Notes: generated by a model from the letters alone, not told the origin. A DNA stretch of 64,000 nucleotides from Prolixibacteraceae bacterium (GCA_019459525.1 JAIBEY010000066.1:124001-188000); one strand, 5' to 3'; shown: positions 8,457 to 18,409, counted from the first letter of the stretch. Program-made: numbers and translations.

Positions 8457-8915
8457 ATGAAAAAATTATTCCTGATAAGCATGTTGTCAATCTTTGCAGT
8501 TTCCGTTTTGGTTGCGCAGGAAAGAAGAGGACCAAGTCCGGAGATACTTGAAAAGATAAAAACTGAAAAAATATCTTTTTTTACCAGCAAGCTTGATCTG
8601 ACGCCAGTTGAAGCACAAGCATTCTGGCCTGTTTACAATGAATTTGAAAAGAAAAGATTTGAATTGCAACGGCAGATTCATCAGTTTGAACGCATGCCCG
8701 ATGAAACAATAACCAATCTTTCAGAAACCGAGATTGAAAAGATGACGAACAATTACATCGATTCATTCGAAAAAGAGGCTTTGCTCCTGAAAGAATACAA
8801 TAAACAATTTCAGAAGATATTGACAAAGAAAAAGGTTTTGATGCTGTATCGAACCGAAAATGAATTCAGGTCGCATCTCATCAGGGAATACAAAAAGGGT
8901 CAAAAGAAAGAATAA
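8457..8915 (+). CDS. Secreted helical protein, Spy/CpxP-like (ECF-associated sensor)
   Basis: A 152-residue protein with a signal peptide (MKKLFLISMLSIFAVSVLVA, cleavage before or after Gln-Glu) and an all-helical mature part containing FTSKLDLTPVEAQAFWPVY, the kind of LTP..Q motif found in periplasmic Spy/CpxP-like proteins. It begins 6 nt after the candidate anti-sigma gene. Related genes in Bacteroidota sit in ECF sigma operons and are annotated as sensors or periplasmic chaperones. Location in the periplasm is predicted; what it senses or binds is unknown. A terminator follows immediately. Confidence 0.7.
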   Translation: MKKLFLISMLSIFAVSVLVAQERRGPSPEILEKIKTEKISFFTSKLDLTPVEAQAFWPVYNEFEKKRFELQRQIHQFERMPDETITNLSETEIEKMTNNYIDSFEKEALLLKEYNKQFQKILTKKKVLMLYRTENEFRSHLIREYKKGQKKE

Positions 8916-8942
8916 AAAAAGCCGGAAAATCCGGCTTTTTTA
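8914..8942. terminator. Bidirectional terminator between sigma operon and hutH
   Basis: GCCGGA (8921-8926) and TCCGGC (8930-8935) form a tight hairpin with A-run on the left and T-run on the right, extending the stem. It lies directly after the Spy-like gene stop and 4-10 nt beyond the hutH stop on the other strand, so it can terminate both. Confidence 0.85.
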
Positions 8943-8945
8943 TCT

Positions 8946-10445
8946 TCACAATACGTATTTCCCTTTTTCTAAAAATGCTATAGTCTGATTTATACCCACG
9001 TACATCAGTGTATCTTCGCTCACAAACGAAACCTGTTGCCGGTAATCAGCCAGGAACTGCTCCAGGTAAACCGAAGTCCGTGCAGGCCTTCTGAAATCCA
9101 TCGCCTGGGCTGCATTGTATAGCTCTATGGCCAAAACACTGTAAATATTAGTGGCTACTTTCAGAGCCTTTGTTGCCGCATTTCCACCCATACTTACGTG
9201 GTCTTCCTGCTCGTTCGACGACGGAATGGAATCGACCGATGCCGGTGTACTCAATTGTTTATTCTGGCTCACAATTGACGCGGCAGCATATTGCGGAATC
9301 ATAAATCCGGAGTTCAATCCCGGATTTGCCACCAAAAACTCAGGAAGATGCCGATCTCCTGAAATTAGCCGATAGGTACGTCGTTCAGAAATACTTCCAA
9401 TTTCGGAAAGAGCTATAGCAAGAAAGTCCAGAGATAAAGCCAGCGGTTCGCCATGAAAATTGCCTCCCGAAATAATCAGGTCATCATCAGGAAAAACCGT
9501 CGGGTTATCGGTTACCGAATTGATTTCAGTTTCGACCACGCCCGCTACATAATTTACCGCATCTTTCACCGCACCATGCACCTGCGGAATACACCTGAAC
9601 GAATACGGATCCTGAACATGTTCCTTTTTTCGGCCAATTAATTCACTACCATTAAGTAGTTTCCTGAAGTTCGCAGCAGTTTGTATCTGGCCAGCATGCG
9701 GACGAATTTCCTGTACCTGGGACATAAACGGTTCAAGCAGACCATCAAAACTATCCAGCGAAATAGCGCCAATAATATCAGCGTAATCCATCAAACGGAA
9801 AGCTTTCAGTAGTGTAAATACAGCATGTGCACTCATAAATTGCGTGCCATTTAGCAATGCCAAACCCTCTTTGGCTTGAAGCCGAATGGGCTCCCACCCC
9901 ATTTCAGTCAATACTTCGGATGCAGTTTTTTTTCTCCCCCGGTAATAAACTTCCCCCATCCCGATTAAAGGAAGAAACAATTTAGCCAGCGGAGCCAAAT
10001 CGCCGCTTGCCCCCAGAGATCCTTGCTCACAAACAATCGGGAGAATATCGGCATTAAACAAATCGAGTATCCGTTGTACCGTTATTAACTGCACCGCAGA
10101 ATTTCCTTTAGCCAGAGCATGTGCTTTCAGTAAAAGCATTAGCCGTACCACATCCGATGGAATTTCAGGGCCAAGATTACAGGCATGTGAAATTACAAGG
10201 TTTTCCTGTAATTTGCTAAGGTCTTCTTTCGACACTTCGATGTTGCACAATGCCCCAAATCCGGTGTTAATACCATACAGCGGACCGTCAGTTTCCCTGA
10301 TTTTACGATCGAGATAGGCTTTACTTTTTTCGATCAAAACCACAGATTCTGTTGAAATTGCCAGCATTTTCCGACGCTCCAGAATCTCTTCTATAATTGG
10401 ATAAGTTAATTTTTCGGGTGATATAAAATGAATTTCTCTTTCCAT
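8946..10445 (-). CDS. hutH: Histidine ammonia-lyase
   Basis: A 499-residue member of the MIO-containing aromatic amino acid lyase family, converting histidine to urocanate and ammonia. The ATG at 10445 was chosen because the longer frame adds residues unlike the family. The Ala-Ser-Gly triad that cyclises into the MIO cofactor is at 146-148 (GSLGASGDLAPL); YGINTGFG lies at 57-64 and the Ser-His pair of the substrate pocket at 86-87 (VISHACNLG). The length is standard for HutH. The Ser-His pair does not exclude tyrosine ammonia-lyase completely, since some bacterial tyrosine lyases share it. No hutU, hutI or hutG is nearby. Confidence 0.85.
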   Translation of the reverse strand: MEREIHFISPEKLTYPIIEEILERRKMLAISTESVVLIEKSKAYLDRKIRETDGPLYGINTGFGALCNIEVSKEDLSKLQENLVISHACNLGPEIPSDVVRLMLLLKAHALAKGNSAVQLITVQRILDLFNADILPIVCEQGSLGASGDLAPLAKLFLPLIGMGEVYYRGRKKTASEVLTEMGWEPIRLQAKEGLALLNGTQFMSAHAVFTLLKAFRLMDYADIIGAISLDSFDGLLEPFMSQVQEIRPHAGQIQTAANFRKLLNGSELIGRKKEHVQDPYSFRCIPQVHGAVKDAVNYVAGVVETEINSVTDNPTVFPDDDLIISGGNFHGEPLALSLDFLAIALSEIGSISERRTYRLISGDRHLPEFLVANPGLNSGFMIPQYAAASIVSQNKQLSTPASVDSIPSSNEQEDHVSMGGNAATKALKVATNIYSVLAIELYNAAQAMDFRRPARTSVYLEQFLADYRQQVSFVSEDTLMYVGINQTIAFLEKGKYVL

Positions 10446-10690
10446 GTGAATGATTTTAAAGAATGGGAAATATCCAATATCCAACAAGGAATATCGAATT
10501 AGAAATTAGAAAAGTTTCAAATCTGAGTTCGCGTCAATCAAGACACAACTTGGAACCTAAAACTTGAAACATGGAACTAATGAAAAATTCAGGGACAACG
10601 GATGTCGCCCCCAATGATTTTTGATAACCGATACTCTTTTTGAAGAAGAATCATTTCCTGAAATTTTTCAGGAAGTAACTCAAAAGGATT
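10446..10690. other. Intergenic region with word-like repeats between hisS and hutH
   Basis: No gene is seen in these 245 bases. They contain reiterated short words (ATATCCAATATCCAAC near 10470; CTTGGAACCTAAAACTTGAAAC near 10550) typical of degenerate intergenic repeats, and a palindrome TTCCTGAAA/TTTCAGGAA at 10655-10674 just past the hisS stop. The palindrome lacks a clear T-run, so it is only a possible hisS terminator. Confidence 0.4.
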
Positions 10691-12055
10691 TTATGCCGAA
10701 AGGATTTTTATCAGTTCCTGTGGATCAACCAACTGTTGTTCGCCAGTTACCATATTCTTGAGGTTTATTTTTCCCTGAAGCATTTCGTTCTCGCCAACAA
10801 TAGCCACAAATGGTATTTTTTTGTTGTTGGCCCAAGTCATCTGTTTTCCCATTTTGCTTTTATCCGGGAAAATTTCGGCATTTATTCCAGCTTTGCGGAC
10901 GGCTGACAGGATAGGCAAACAAAATGCTTCCTCTGCTGCACCAAAATTCACAAACATCAATTTGGTAGAATCGGCTGTGGCAGCCGGAAACAATTGCAAT
11001 TGCGTGAGCACATCGTAAATACGGTCGGCGCCAAACGAAATACCAACTCCCGACACATTGGGCATCCCAAAAATTCCTGTAAGATCATCATAACGGCCAC
11101 CTCCGCAAATGCTGCCCATAGCCACATCTTTGGCTTTTACCTCAAAAATAGCTCCGGTGTAATAATTCAATCCGCGCGCCAGGGTCAAGTCCAGTTCAAC
11201 TTCAGTACTTAATTCCAACGTATCGAGGTAAGTAAATAACGTGCGAACTTCGGTAATTCCTTTTTTCCCTACTTCTGACTGACCAATGGCAGATTCTAAT
11301 TGCGTTAATTTATCGGAAACCGAACCTGACAGATGCAGAATGGGCTGCAATTTATCTACAGCATCTTGCGAAATACCTTTTTCGATCAGCTCTTCGTTCA
11401 CTTTTTCCAGACCGATTTTGTCCAGTTTATCGATGGCAACTGTAATGTCCACAATCCGGTCTTTTTCACCGATCACCTCAGCAATTCCGGCCAATATTTT
11501 ACGGTTATTGATTTTAACAACGGTATTGATTTTCAACTTTGCGAAAACCTGATCGACAATCTGCACCAATTCCATTTCGTTGAGCAACGAATCGCTGCCC
11601 ACAATATCCACATCGCACTGGTAAAATTCGCGGTAACGGCCTTTCTGCGGACGATCGGCGCGCCAAACCGGCTGAATCTGGTAGCGTTTAAACGGAAATG
11701 AAATATCATTTCGGTATTGTACTACAAAACGGGCGAAAGGAACTGTAAGGTCGTAGCGCAGGCCTTTTTCTGAGATTCTGTTGGTCAGGCGGATACTGTT
11801 TCGTTCCAGCAATTCCTGATCGGTCAAACTTCCGGCAAAATCACCAGAGTTCAGTATTTTAAACAACAATTTATCACCTTCTTCTCCGTATTTTCCCATC
11901 AGGGTCGAAAGGTTTTCCATGGCCGGAGTTTCAATGGGTTGAAATCCGTACAATCTGAAAATGCTCTTGATGGTATCGAAAATGTAATTCCGGTTGGTCA
12001 TTTCAGCCGGTGAAAAATCGCGTGTTCCCTTTGGGATTGAAGGTTTCTGTGCCAT
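10691..12055 (-). CDS. hisS: Histidyl-tRNA synthetase
   Basis: A 454-residue class II aminoacyl-tRNA synthetase that charges tRNA-His. The N-terminus [13 protein letters not shown], motif 2 ([10 protein letters not shown]) and the HisRS signature [14 protein letters not shown] are all present, with Asn where many bacterial enzymes have Asp in RGLDYYTG. The C-terminal anticodon-binding domain occupies roughly residues 355-454. The gene is monocistronic; a -7 match TAATTTTG on the minus strand (complement of 12079-12086) lies 24 nt upstream of the ATG. Confidence 0.96.
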   Translation of the reverse strand: MAQKPSIPKGTRDFSPAEMTNRNYIFDTIKSIFRLYGFQPIETPAMENLSTLMGKYGEEGDKLLFKILNSGDFAGSLTDQELLERNSIRLTNRISEKGLRYDLTVPFARFVVQYRNDISFPFKRYQIQPVWRADRPQKGRYREFYQCDVDIVGSDSLLNEMELVQIVDQVFAKLKINTVVKINNRKILAGIAEVIGEKDRIVDITVAIDKLDKIGLEKVNEELIEKGISQDAVDKLQPILHLSGSVSDKLTQLESAIGQSEVGKKGITEVRTLFTYLDTLELSTEVELDLTLARGLNYYTGAIFEVKAKDVAMGSICGGGRYDDLTGIFGMPNVSGVGISFGADRIYDVLTQLQLFPAATADSTKLMFVNFGAAEEAFCLPILSAVRKAGINAEIFPDKSKMGKQMTWANNKKIPFVAIVGENEMLQGKINLKNMVTGEQQLVDPQELIKILSA

Positions 12056-12078
12056 GTTGGTAAATTATTCTGAAGGCG

Positions 12079-12086
12079 CAAAATTA
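12079..12086 (-). promoter_or_regulatory. Putative -7 promoter element for hisS
   Basis: TAATTTTG on the minus strand is an exact match to TAnnTTTG, 24 nt before the hisS ATG. The expected -33 TTG is not evident (CTG at a 17-nt distance), so the call is tentative. Confidence 0.4.
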
Positions 12087-12123
12087 AGCAAATTCAGGAT
12101 AAACAGACATTCCTTCCACACAA

Positions 12124-12600
12124 TTATCGCTTATAGAACTGATCAGTTAATCCGGATAGGTATTTGGCACATTCCGGATCGTTTTCCTTCGGCGCCCAAT
12201 CAGCAAAATTTTTATCGTTCATGGGCAAATACGGGCCATCTTTAACCTCGTAAACCACAGTACCCGATTCGAGTGCAACAATGGTATGCCATGTTCCTTC
12301 CGGAATTTCAACGGCATAGTTTCCCTTTTCACGATCGAGTAGAACAAACTCGGTTGGGCTTCCCGAATTGTCGAAAAAGACAACGACCAAACTGCCACGC
12401 AAAACAATGAAAACTTCCCTTTTATCAGGATTTTCATGCTTATGTGGCTGAACATAGGTTCCCGGTTCAAAAGCATTCAGCAACCGGTTTATCGGATCGG
12501 CCAAATCGTCGTGATGGTTATGATTTAATCGCTTGCGCGGTGAATTTATTGCCTTTTGACTCAATTCATCCAGCGTTTCTTTGGAAACAATTTTCAGCAT
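12124..12600 (-). CDS. WbuC-family cupin-fold metalloprotein
   Basis: A 158-residue protein matching the WbuC cupin pattern: RKRLNHNHHDDLADPINRLLNA near the N-terminus, then the cupin motif with PHKHENPDKREVF supplying His and Glu metal ligands, and GTWHTIVALE for the second cupin half. WbuC proteins occur in polysaccharide gene clusters and elsewhere; no enzymatic activity is established. Here there are no sugar genes beside it. It begins one base after the DUF4870 gene ends, so the two are co-transcribed. Confidence 0.85.
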   Translation of the reverse strand: MLKIVSKETLDELSQKAINSPRKRLNHNHHDDLADPINRLLNAFEPGTYVQPHKHENPDKREVFIVLRGSLVVVFFDNSGSPTEFVLLDREKGNYAVEIPEGTWHTIVALESGTVVYEVKDGPYLPMNDKNFADWAPKENDPECAKYLSGLTDQFYKR

Positions 12601-12601
12601 A

Positions 12602-12955
12602 TTATTTTATAAAACGGATACAAAACGGATAACGGTAATATTCGCCATCATTGGCCCGAACACCAGCAAGCACAGTTAAAATAATGGCAATAAACGGAAC
12701 AAAAAGAAGAAAAAAAATACCGACCAAAAGCAAAACCGCAATACCACTGATCATCAAATAAATCAAAATAGAAATCTGAAAATTCAGCGATTCTTTACCC
12801 TGATCTGCAACAAAGGTGTATTCATCTTTCTTTAATGAATAAACAACCATCGGGCCTATCAAGTTGCCAAATGGTATTATTAATCCGAAAAGAGCAGATA
12901 AATGACACAACATGCCCCACATCCGTTCATCTTTATCGTCAATAATTTTGTACAT
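12602..12955 (-). CDS. DUF4870 domain membrane protein
   Basis: A 117-residue integral membrane protein with three hydrophobic segments (about 15-38, 57-80 and 82-98). The sequence MWGMLCHLSALFGLIIPFGNLIGPMVVYSLKKDE is the characteristic DUF4870 (Tic20-like) N-terminal half, and the charged end of that stretch precedes the second membrane segment as usual. Function is unknown for the family. It is the first gene of a two-gene unit with the cupin gene. Confidence 0.85.
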   Translation of the reverse strand: MYKIIDDKDERMWGMLCHLSALFGLIIPFGNLIGPMVVYSLKKDEYTFVADQGKESLNFQISILIYLMISGIAVLLLVGIFFLLFVPFIAIILTVLAGVRANDGEYYRYPFCIRFIK

Positions 12956-13019
12956 AGGTAATTTTTTACCGAATTTACAACTTTCAGGTTAATATTTATC
13001 AGCCGTGCTTTTAAATAAA

Positions 13020-13055
13020 ACAAAGTCCGAAACAAATAATTGTCCCGGACTTTGT
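13020..13055 (-). terminator. Terminator after ettA
   Basis: ACAAAGTCCG (13020-13029) and CGGACTTTGT (13046-13055) form a perfect 10-bp stem about 70 nt past the ettA stop; on the minus strand it is followed by a T-rich run (TTTTATTT). Confidence 0.75.
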
Positions 13056-13125
13056 ATCTCTTTTATCAACTCAGCAGGTAACGTTAAGTCGCTCGTAGAG
13101 TAAAACTTCGAACTTCTGGCTGGAT

Positions 13126-14814
13126 TTAATCCTTCACCAGTTTTTTATATTTCACACGCTGAGGACCGACGTCGCCCATACGTTTTTTGCGATTTTCTTC
13201 GTAATCGGTAAATCCCCCTTCGAAAAACACGACTCTCGAATCACCTTCGAATGCCAGGATGTGAGTGGCAATTCGATCTAAGAACCAGCGGTCGTGCGAA
13301 ATAACCACGGCACAGCCGGCGAAGTTATCCAAGCCTTCTTCCAGCGCCCGCAAAGTATTGATATCAATATCGTTGGTAGGCTCATCAAGGAGGAGCACAT
13401 TTCCTTCCTCTTTCAGCGCCAGAGCCAGATGCAGACGGTTCTTTTCTCCTCCTGAAAGGTATCCGCATTTCTTTTCCTGATCGGCTCCACCAAAATTAAA
13501 CCTTGAAACGTAGGCCCTTGAATTCAATTGTTTACCACCAACAGAAATCAGATCATTACCACCAGTAATCACCTGATAAACGGTCTTTTCGGGGTCTATC
13601 GCTTTATGAGTCTGATCGACATAGGCAATTTTAACTGTTTCACCCACATCAAATGTTCCCTTATCGGCTTGTTCCAGTCCCATAATCAGTTTAAACAAGG
13701 TGGTTTTACCGGCACCGTTAGGACCAATAACCCCAACAATACCGTTTGGCGGCAGCACGAAACTCAAGTCTTCGAACAATAACCTGTCGCCATAACCCTT
13801 TGCAACAGCATCAGCCGAAATTACCCGTTCACCCAAACGTGGCCCGTTCGGGATAAATATTTCGAGTTTCTCTTCTTTCTGCTTAACATCTTCATTAACC
13901 ATGCGGTCATAAGCTCCCATACGCGCTTTCGATTTTGCCTGACGCGCCTTAGGAGCCATTCGGATCCATTCCAGCTCACGTTCGAGTGATTTACGTCGTT
14001 TTGAAGCTTGCTTTTCTTCCTGCTCCATTCTTTTCGATTTCTGCTCTAACCACGAAGAATAATTGCCCTTCCACGGAATTCCCTCTCCGCGGTCGAGTTC
14101 CAGAATCCAACCCGCAACATTATCGAGGAAGTACCTATCGTGAGTAATGCAGATTACCGTTCCTTTATACTGTTGTAGATGCATTTCGAGCCACTGGATT
14201 GATTCTGCATCGAGGTGGTTGGTAGGTTCATCAAGTAACAATACATCAGGTTCTTTTAACAACAACCGGCAAAGGGCGACCCTGCGCCTCTCCCCTCCTG
14301 AAAGTTCGCCAACAAGCTGATCGTCAGGCGGACATTGTAAGGCATCCATCGCACGTTCGAGTTTTGCATCAAGGTTCCAGGCATCATGTTGGTCAATCTT
14401 ATCCTGAAGCACAGCCTGTTCTGCATACAATTTATCCATCAAATCCGGATTTTCATAAACATCAGGATCTGCAAACTTCAGGTTAATATCTTCATAAGCT
14501 TTCAGAATATCAACAATTTCCTGGGCTCCTTCCTGTACAATCTCTTTTACAGTTTTTGTTTCATCCAGCCGGGGATCCTGCTCAAGGTATCCGACAGTAT
14601 AACCAGGCGAAAAAACAACTTCACCCTGGTAGGAACTTTCAAGTCCGGCAATAATTTTCAGCAACGTTGATTTACCCGATCCATTCAAACCAATGATACC
14701 AATCTTGGCACCAAGGAAAAAAGACAAGGAAATATCCTTCAGTACTTGTTTTTGGGGTGGATAAGACTTGCTCACCCTATACATCGAAAAAATTATCTTT
14801 TTATCATCAGCCAT
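13126..14814 (-). CDS. ettA: Energy-dependent translational throttle protein EttA (ABC-F ATPase)
   Basis: A 562-residue ABC-F protein with two ATPase domains and no membrane segments. The first Walker A is GLNGSGKST (about 43-51) and the second GPNGAGKTT (about 355-363); both signature motifs are present (LSGGERRR and LSGGEKNR), and each is followed by LLLDEPTN. Between them lies the charged interdomain linker (KSKRMEQEEKQASKRRKSLERE) that contacts tRNA in the ribosomal E site. EttA regulates the first elongation step according to the ATP/ADP ratio. Length and arrangement are those of the EttA subgroup. Confidence 0.93.
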   Translation of the reverse strand: MADDKKIIFSMYRVSKSYPPQKQVLKDISLSFFLGAKIGIIGLNGSGKSTLLKIIAGLESSYQGEVVFSPGYTVGYLEQDPRLDETKTVKEIVQEGAQEIVDILKAYEDINLKFADPDVYENPDLMDKLYAEQAVLQDKIDQHDAWNLDAKLERAMDALQCPPDDQLVGELSGGERRRVALCRLLLKEPDVLLLDEPTNHLDAESIQWLEMHLQQYKGTVICITHDRYFLDNVAGWILELDRGEGIPWKGNYSSWLEQKSKRMEQEEKQASKRRKSLERELEWIRMAPKARQAKSKARMGAYDRMVNEDVKQKEEKLEIFIPNGPRLGERVISADAVAKGYGDRLLFEDLSFVLPPNGIVGVIGPNGAGKTTLFKLIMGLEQADKGTFDVGETVKIAYVDQTHKAIDPEKTVYQVITGGNDLISVGGKQLNSRAYVSRFNFGGADQEKKCGYLSGGEKNRLHLALALKEEGNVLLLDEPTNDIDINTLRALEEGLDNFAGCAVVISHDRWFLDRIATHILAFEGDSRVVFFEGGFTDYEENRKKRMGDVGPQRVKYKKLVKD

Positions 14815-14955
14815 ATTTGTACTTTTTAAGTTTTTATAATCAAACGCATGTATTCAACTATCCAATGGAGGATTTGAGTTATCAAAAATAATGCTTTTTA
14901 AACTTTAAAAGCCGTAGTTTTATACTGAAGTAAATTTATCACTCAAAATAACACC

Positions 14956-15336
14956 GTGAAGCTTTTAATTGTCGACGATAATCCAATTAACCAAAAATTT
15001 CTGTTCTATTCGTTAAAGAAATATTACGAAATAGACACCGCTAATAATGGATTAGAAGCGGTTAATATACTTAACGAACAGGATTTTGATATTGTTCTGA
15101 TGGACTTATCGATGCCTGTGATGGATGGTGCAGAAGCTACTAAAAAAATAAGGGAATCGCTTAAGTTTAAAAATCAGCATATTCCAATTATTTTTGTTAC
15201 GACTAACGATTTTGAACACGAAAAACTGAGATGCATTGAGAACGGAGGGGATGATTACTTGATAAAACCTATTGATATTGAAGAACTTTTAAAAACAATA
15301 GATTTTCAACTCAGGCAGAAACATTCATTTCTTTAA
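14956..15336 (+). CDS. Stand-alone response regulator receiver domain
   Basis: A 126-residue CheY-like receiver with no output domain. The acidic pair Asp7-Asp8, the phosphoacceptor Asp50 (VLMDLSMP), the Thr of IIFVTT and the Lys of YLIKPI are all present, so it should be phosphorylated. The start is GTG at 14956, the only one that gives the complete beta-1 strand (KLLIVDD). No histidine kinase gene is adjacent; it is monocistronic, facing the ribosomal block. Partner unknown. Confidence 0.88.
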   Translation: MKLLIVDDNPINQKFLFYSLKKYYEIDTANNGLEAVNILNEQDFDIVLMDLSMPVMDGAEATKKIRESLKFKNQHIPIIFVTTNDFEHEKLRCIENGGDDYLIKPIDIEELLKTIDFQLRQKHSFL

Positions 15337-15399
15337 TAAATCAAAGAAAAATTCCCGACCATCTGCTAAATACATGCAATTCACACTAAAGGGAAACAA

Positions 15400-15427
15400 A
15401 AAAGGCTGATTCATCATCAGCCTTTTT
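15400..15427. terminator. Bidirectional terminator at the end of the ribosomal protein operon
   Basis: AAAAGGCTGA (15400-15409) and TCAGCCTTTTT (15417-15427) form a strong hairpin flanked by A and T runs, 18 nt beyond the rplQ stop and 63 nt beyond the receiver gene stop on the other strand. Confidence 0.85.
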
Positions 15428-15445
15428 CTATTCATAGAATATGTC

Positions 15446-15952
15446 TTATTCTTCAGATTTTTCTTCCGGAGCAGATTCTGTTGCCGGAGCAACAGGTGTT
15501 TTTGCAGCGGGAGCTTTTTCAGTATCTTTCTTTTTACCACCACGACGTGAACGAGTTGGTTTAGCTTTAGATTCTTTAGCAGCCAACATGTTTTCGTTAA
15601 AGTCAACTAACTCGATAATACACATTTCTGCATTATCACCAAGTCTGTTTCCGGTTTTAAGAATTCTGGTGTACCCACCTGGACGATCTGCAACTTTTTC
15701 AGCCACATCTCTGAACAACATAGCAACCGCTGTTTTACTTTTCAAATATTCGAAAACGATCCTGCGGGAATGAGTCGAATCATCTTTTGCTTTGGTGATA
15801 AGTGGCTCAACATATATTCTTAGGGCTTTAGCCTTAGCCAAAGTCGTAGCGATACGTTTGTGGAAAATCAATGAATTAGCCATATTGGATAACATTGCCT
15901 TCCGATGAGCGCTGGTTCTTCCTAAATGGTTGAATTTTTTACTATGTCTCAT
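15446..15952 (-). CDS. rplQ: 50S ribosomal protein L17
   Basis: 168 residues. The first ~115 residues are standard L17 ([29 protein letters not shown]), which sits near the exit tunnel. The remaining C-terminal tail is a low-complexity Lys/Ala/Pro/Glu extension, common in Bacteroidota L17 proteins. It is the last gene of the block, 6 nt after rpoA, directly before the terminator. Confidence 0.97.
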   Translation of the reverse strand: MRHSKKFNHLGRTSAHRKAMLSNMANSLIFHKRIATTLAKAKALRIYVEPLITKAKDDSTHSRRIVFEYLKSKTAVAMLFRDVAEKVADRPGGYTRILKTGNRLGDNAEMCIIELVDFNENMLAAKESKAKPTRSRRGGKKKDTEKAPAAKTPVAPATESAPEEKSEE

Positions 15953-15958
15953 TTTTAC

Positions 15959-16951
15959 TTATTCCTTGTCAAGTTTATATTTACTGATATCCATTCCGAA
16001 AGTCAAATTCAAGCTCACCAATAAGTCATCTAATTCTGTGAGTGATTTTTTACCGAAATTACGGAATTTGAGCAAGTCGTTCCGGTTATAAGTAACCAGT
16101 TCTCCCAATGTTTCAACATCTGCTGCTTTGAGACAGTTTAATGCACGTACAGAGAGGTCCATATCAACCAATTTGGTCTTCAGGAGCTGACGCATGTGCA
16201 ATACTTCTTCATCAAACTCTTCGTTTGCAAATTTTTCATCCGAATCAATGGTGATTTTTTCGTCAGAGAAAAGCATAAAGTGATAAATCAGAATTTTAGC
16301 TGCTTCTTTTAAGGCATCTTTCGGATGTATTGAACCATCGGTAGTGATTTCGAAAACCAACTTTTCATAGTCAGTTTTTTGCTCAACACGATAATTTTCG
16401 ATAGCATATTTCACATTCTTGATTGGTGTGAAAATTGAATCGATCGGAATTACTCCAAACTCAGCATCGATCGGCTTATTTTCAGCGCTTGGAACATATC
16501 CACGACCTTTGTTGAGGGTAATATCCATCTGCAATTTAACTTCAGGTTCCATCCGGCAAATAATTAATTCTGGATTTAAAACACGGAAGCCGGTCATAAA
16601 TTTATTAATATCTCCAGCGGTAAATGTATCCTGTCCGGAAATTGAGATTGAAACCTTTTCGCTGTCAAAATCTTCAACTTCTCGTTTAAACCGGATTTGC
16701 TTCAGATTCAGAATAATTTCGGTAACATCCTCCATCACTCCTTTAATGGTAGCAAATTCATGGTCAACTTTGTCGATCTTTACAGTAGTGATTGCATAAC
16801 CTTCCAAAGAGGATAACAGAATTCTGCGTAAAGCATTACCAATTGTAATACCATAACCTGGTTCCAATGGACGGAATTCAAATTTTCCGTACTTATCATC
16901 GGTTTCAACCATTATAACTTTGTCGGGTTTTTGGAACGCTAATATTGCCAT
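15959..16951 (-). CDS. rpoA: DNA-directed RNA polymerase subunit alpha
   Basis: 330 residues. The N-terminal dimerisation domain (about 1-235) carries [20 protein letters not shown], the contact region for beta and beta-prime. The C-terminal domain (about 255-320: [22 protein letters not shown]) binds DNA upstream elements and activators. Its place between rpsD and rplQ is the conserved alpha-operon position. Confidence 0.98.
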   Translation of the reverse strand: MAILAFQKPDKVIMVETDDKYGKFEFRPLEPGYGITIGNALRRILLSSLEGYAITTVKIDKVDHEFATIKGVMEDVTEIILNLKQIRFKREVEDFDSEKVSISISGQDTFTAGDINKFMTGFRVLNPELIICRMEPEVKLQMDITLNKGRGYVPSAENKPIDAEFGVIPIDSIFTPIKNVKYAIENYRVEQKTDYEKLVFEITTDGSIHPKDALKEAAKILIYHFMLFSDEKITIDSDEKFANEEFDEEVLHMRQLLKTKLVDMDLSVRALNCLKAADVETLGELVTYNRNDLLKFRNFGKKSLTELDDLLVSLNLTFGMDISKYKLDKE

Positions 16952-16970
16952 AATAATACTGAGTATTTGA

Positions 16971-17579
16971 TTATTTAGAATACAACTCTACAATAAGTTG
17001 TTCTTTAATGTTTTCAGGGATTTCTGATCTTTCAGGACGAGCAAGGAACTTACCTGTCAACTGAGCATTATCCCATTCCAACCATGCAAATTTACTATAA
17101 CGACGTGAATTTACTGAAGCGGTAATAACTTCAAGTGATTTTGATTTTTCACGAACGCCTACAACATCGCCAGCACGCAAATGATATGATGGAATATTAA
17201 CTACTTCACCATTTACGACAATGTGTTTATGAGAAACCAACTGACGAGCAGCCGAACGGGTAGGTGCGATTCCTAAACGGAAAACCACGTTATCCAAACG
17301 AGCTTCGAGTAGTTGTAACAGTACTTCACCAGTAACACCTTTTGATGCAGATGCTTTTTTAAACAGGTTAGAGAATTGTTTTTCCAAAACACCATACATG
17401 TATTTTGCTTTTTGTTTTTCTCTTAATTGCAAACCGTACTCAGATTTTTTACGTCTGCGGCTAGCTAACCCATGAAATCCTGGTGGATAATTTTTCTTTT
17501 CAAGTACTTTATCAGGTCCGAAAATTGCTTCTCCAAATTTCCGGGCGATTCTAGATTGAGGTCCTCTATATCTTGCCAT
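16971..17579 (-). CDS. rpsD: 30S ribosomal protein S4
   Basis: 202 residues. The N-terminal region is the zinc-free form (no CxxC cluster), followed by the S4 RNA-binding domain (about 92-155: [27 protein letters not shown]). S4 is a primary 16S rRNA binder and, in other bacteria, the autoregulator of the alpha operon. It lies between rpsK and rpoA. Confidence 0.97.
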   Translation of the reverse strand: MARYRGPQSRIARKFGEAIFGPDKVLEKKNYPPGFHGLASRRRKKSEYGLQLREKQKAKYMYGVLEKQFSNLFKKASASKGVTGEVLLQLLEARLDNVVFRLGIAPTRSAARQLVSHKHIVVNGEVVNIPSYHLRAGDVVGVREKSKSLEVITASVNSRRYSKFAWLEWDNAQLTGKFLARPERSEIPENIKEQLIVELYSK

Positions 17580-17599
17580 TACTGTCTTAATTAATTAGA

Positions 17600-17989
17600 T
17601 TAAACACGTCTTCTTTTTGCAGGACGACATCCATTGTGTGGTAGTGGAGTTACGTCAACGATTTCACTCACCTGAATGCCAACGCTGCTGATAGCACGAA
17701 TAGCAGATTCACGACCATTACCTGGACCTTTTACATATACTTTTACTTTCCGTAGTCCAAGATCATAAGCTGTCTTAGCACATTCTTCGGAAGCAACCTG
17801 AGCAGCATAAGGAGTGTTCTTTTTAGAACCTCTAAATCCTTTTTTACCAGCAGAAGACCACGAAATTACTTCACCGTTACCATTGGTCAAAGACACAATG
17901 ATGTTATTAAATGAAGAATGTATGTGTGCCTGTCCGATTGCTTCAACGATAACAACTCGTTTTTTTGTAGAACCAGTCTTTTTTGCCAT
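17600..17989 (-). CDS. rpsK: 30S ribosomal protein S11
   Basis: 129 residues with the standard S11 sequence: [28 protein letters not shown] near the N-terminus and ending [19 protein letters not shown]11 is on the platform of the small subunit and contacts the Shine-Dalgarno helix region. It is followed 20 nt later by rpsD. Confidence 0.97.
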   Translation of the reverse strand: MAKKTGSTKKRVVIVEAIGQAHIHSSFNNIIVSLTNGNGEVISWSSAGKKGFRGSKKNTPYAAQVASEECAKTAYDLGLRKVKVYVKGPGNGRESAIRAISSVGIQVSEIVDVTPLPHNGCRPAKRRRV

Positions 17990-18003
17990 AATTCAAATAT
18001 CAA

Positions 18004-18381
18004 TTATTTAGTGGCTTTTTTCTTATTAGCAACAGTTTTTCTCTTTCCTTTACGTGTACGAGCATTATTCTTTGTACTCTGACCACGAACAGGCAAGCCA
18101 ACACGATGGCGAATACCACGATAGCATCCGATATCCATCAATCGTTTAATATTCATCTGGGTTTCAGAACGCAATTCGCCTTCTACCTTGATGCTTCCAC
18201 TGATAGCCGCACGAATGGCAGCTAAATGTTCATCAGTCCAATCCTGAACTTTGATGTCTTTATCAACGCCGGCTTTTTCGAAGAGAGTCTTTGAAAGATT
18301 GCGACCAATACCGTAGATATAGGTTAATGCTATCTCTCCTCTTTTATTATTAGGGATGTCAACACCACTTATACGAGCCAT
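18004..18381 (-). CDS. rpsM: 30S ribosomal protein S13
   Basis: 125 residues: [27 protein letters not shown] at the start, the conserved [19 protein letters not shown] segment, and a basic C-terminal tail that reaches the P-site tRNA. It follows rpmJ by 28 nt and precedes rpsK by 14 nt. Confidence 0.97.
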   Translation of the reverse strand: MARISGVDIPNNKRGEIALTYIYGIGRNLSKTLFEKAGVDKDIKVQDWTDEHLAAIRAAISGSIKVEGELRSETQMNIKRLMDIGCYRGIRHRVGLPVRGQSTKNNARTRKGKRKTVANKKKATK

Positions 18382-18409
18382 AAAATAAATTTTTTACAAA
18401 GTTAATTAA

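Noticed and set aside
15325-15606. 93-residue Lys/Leu-rich frame at the end of rplQ
   Set aside because: It is an alternative frame over the low-complexity tail of L17 and the terminator.
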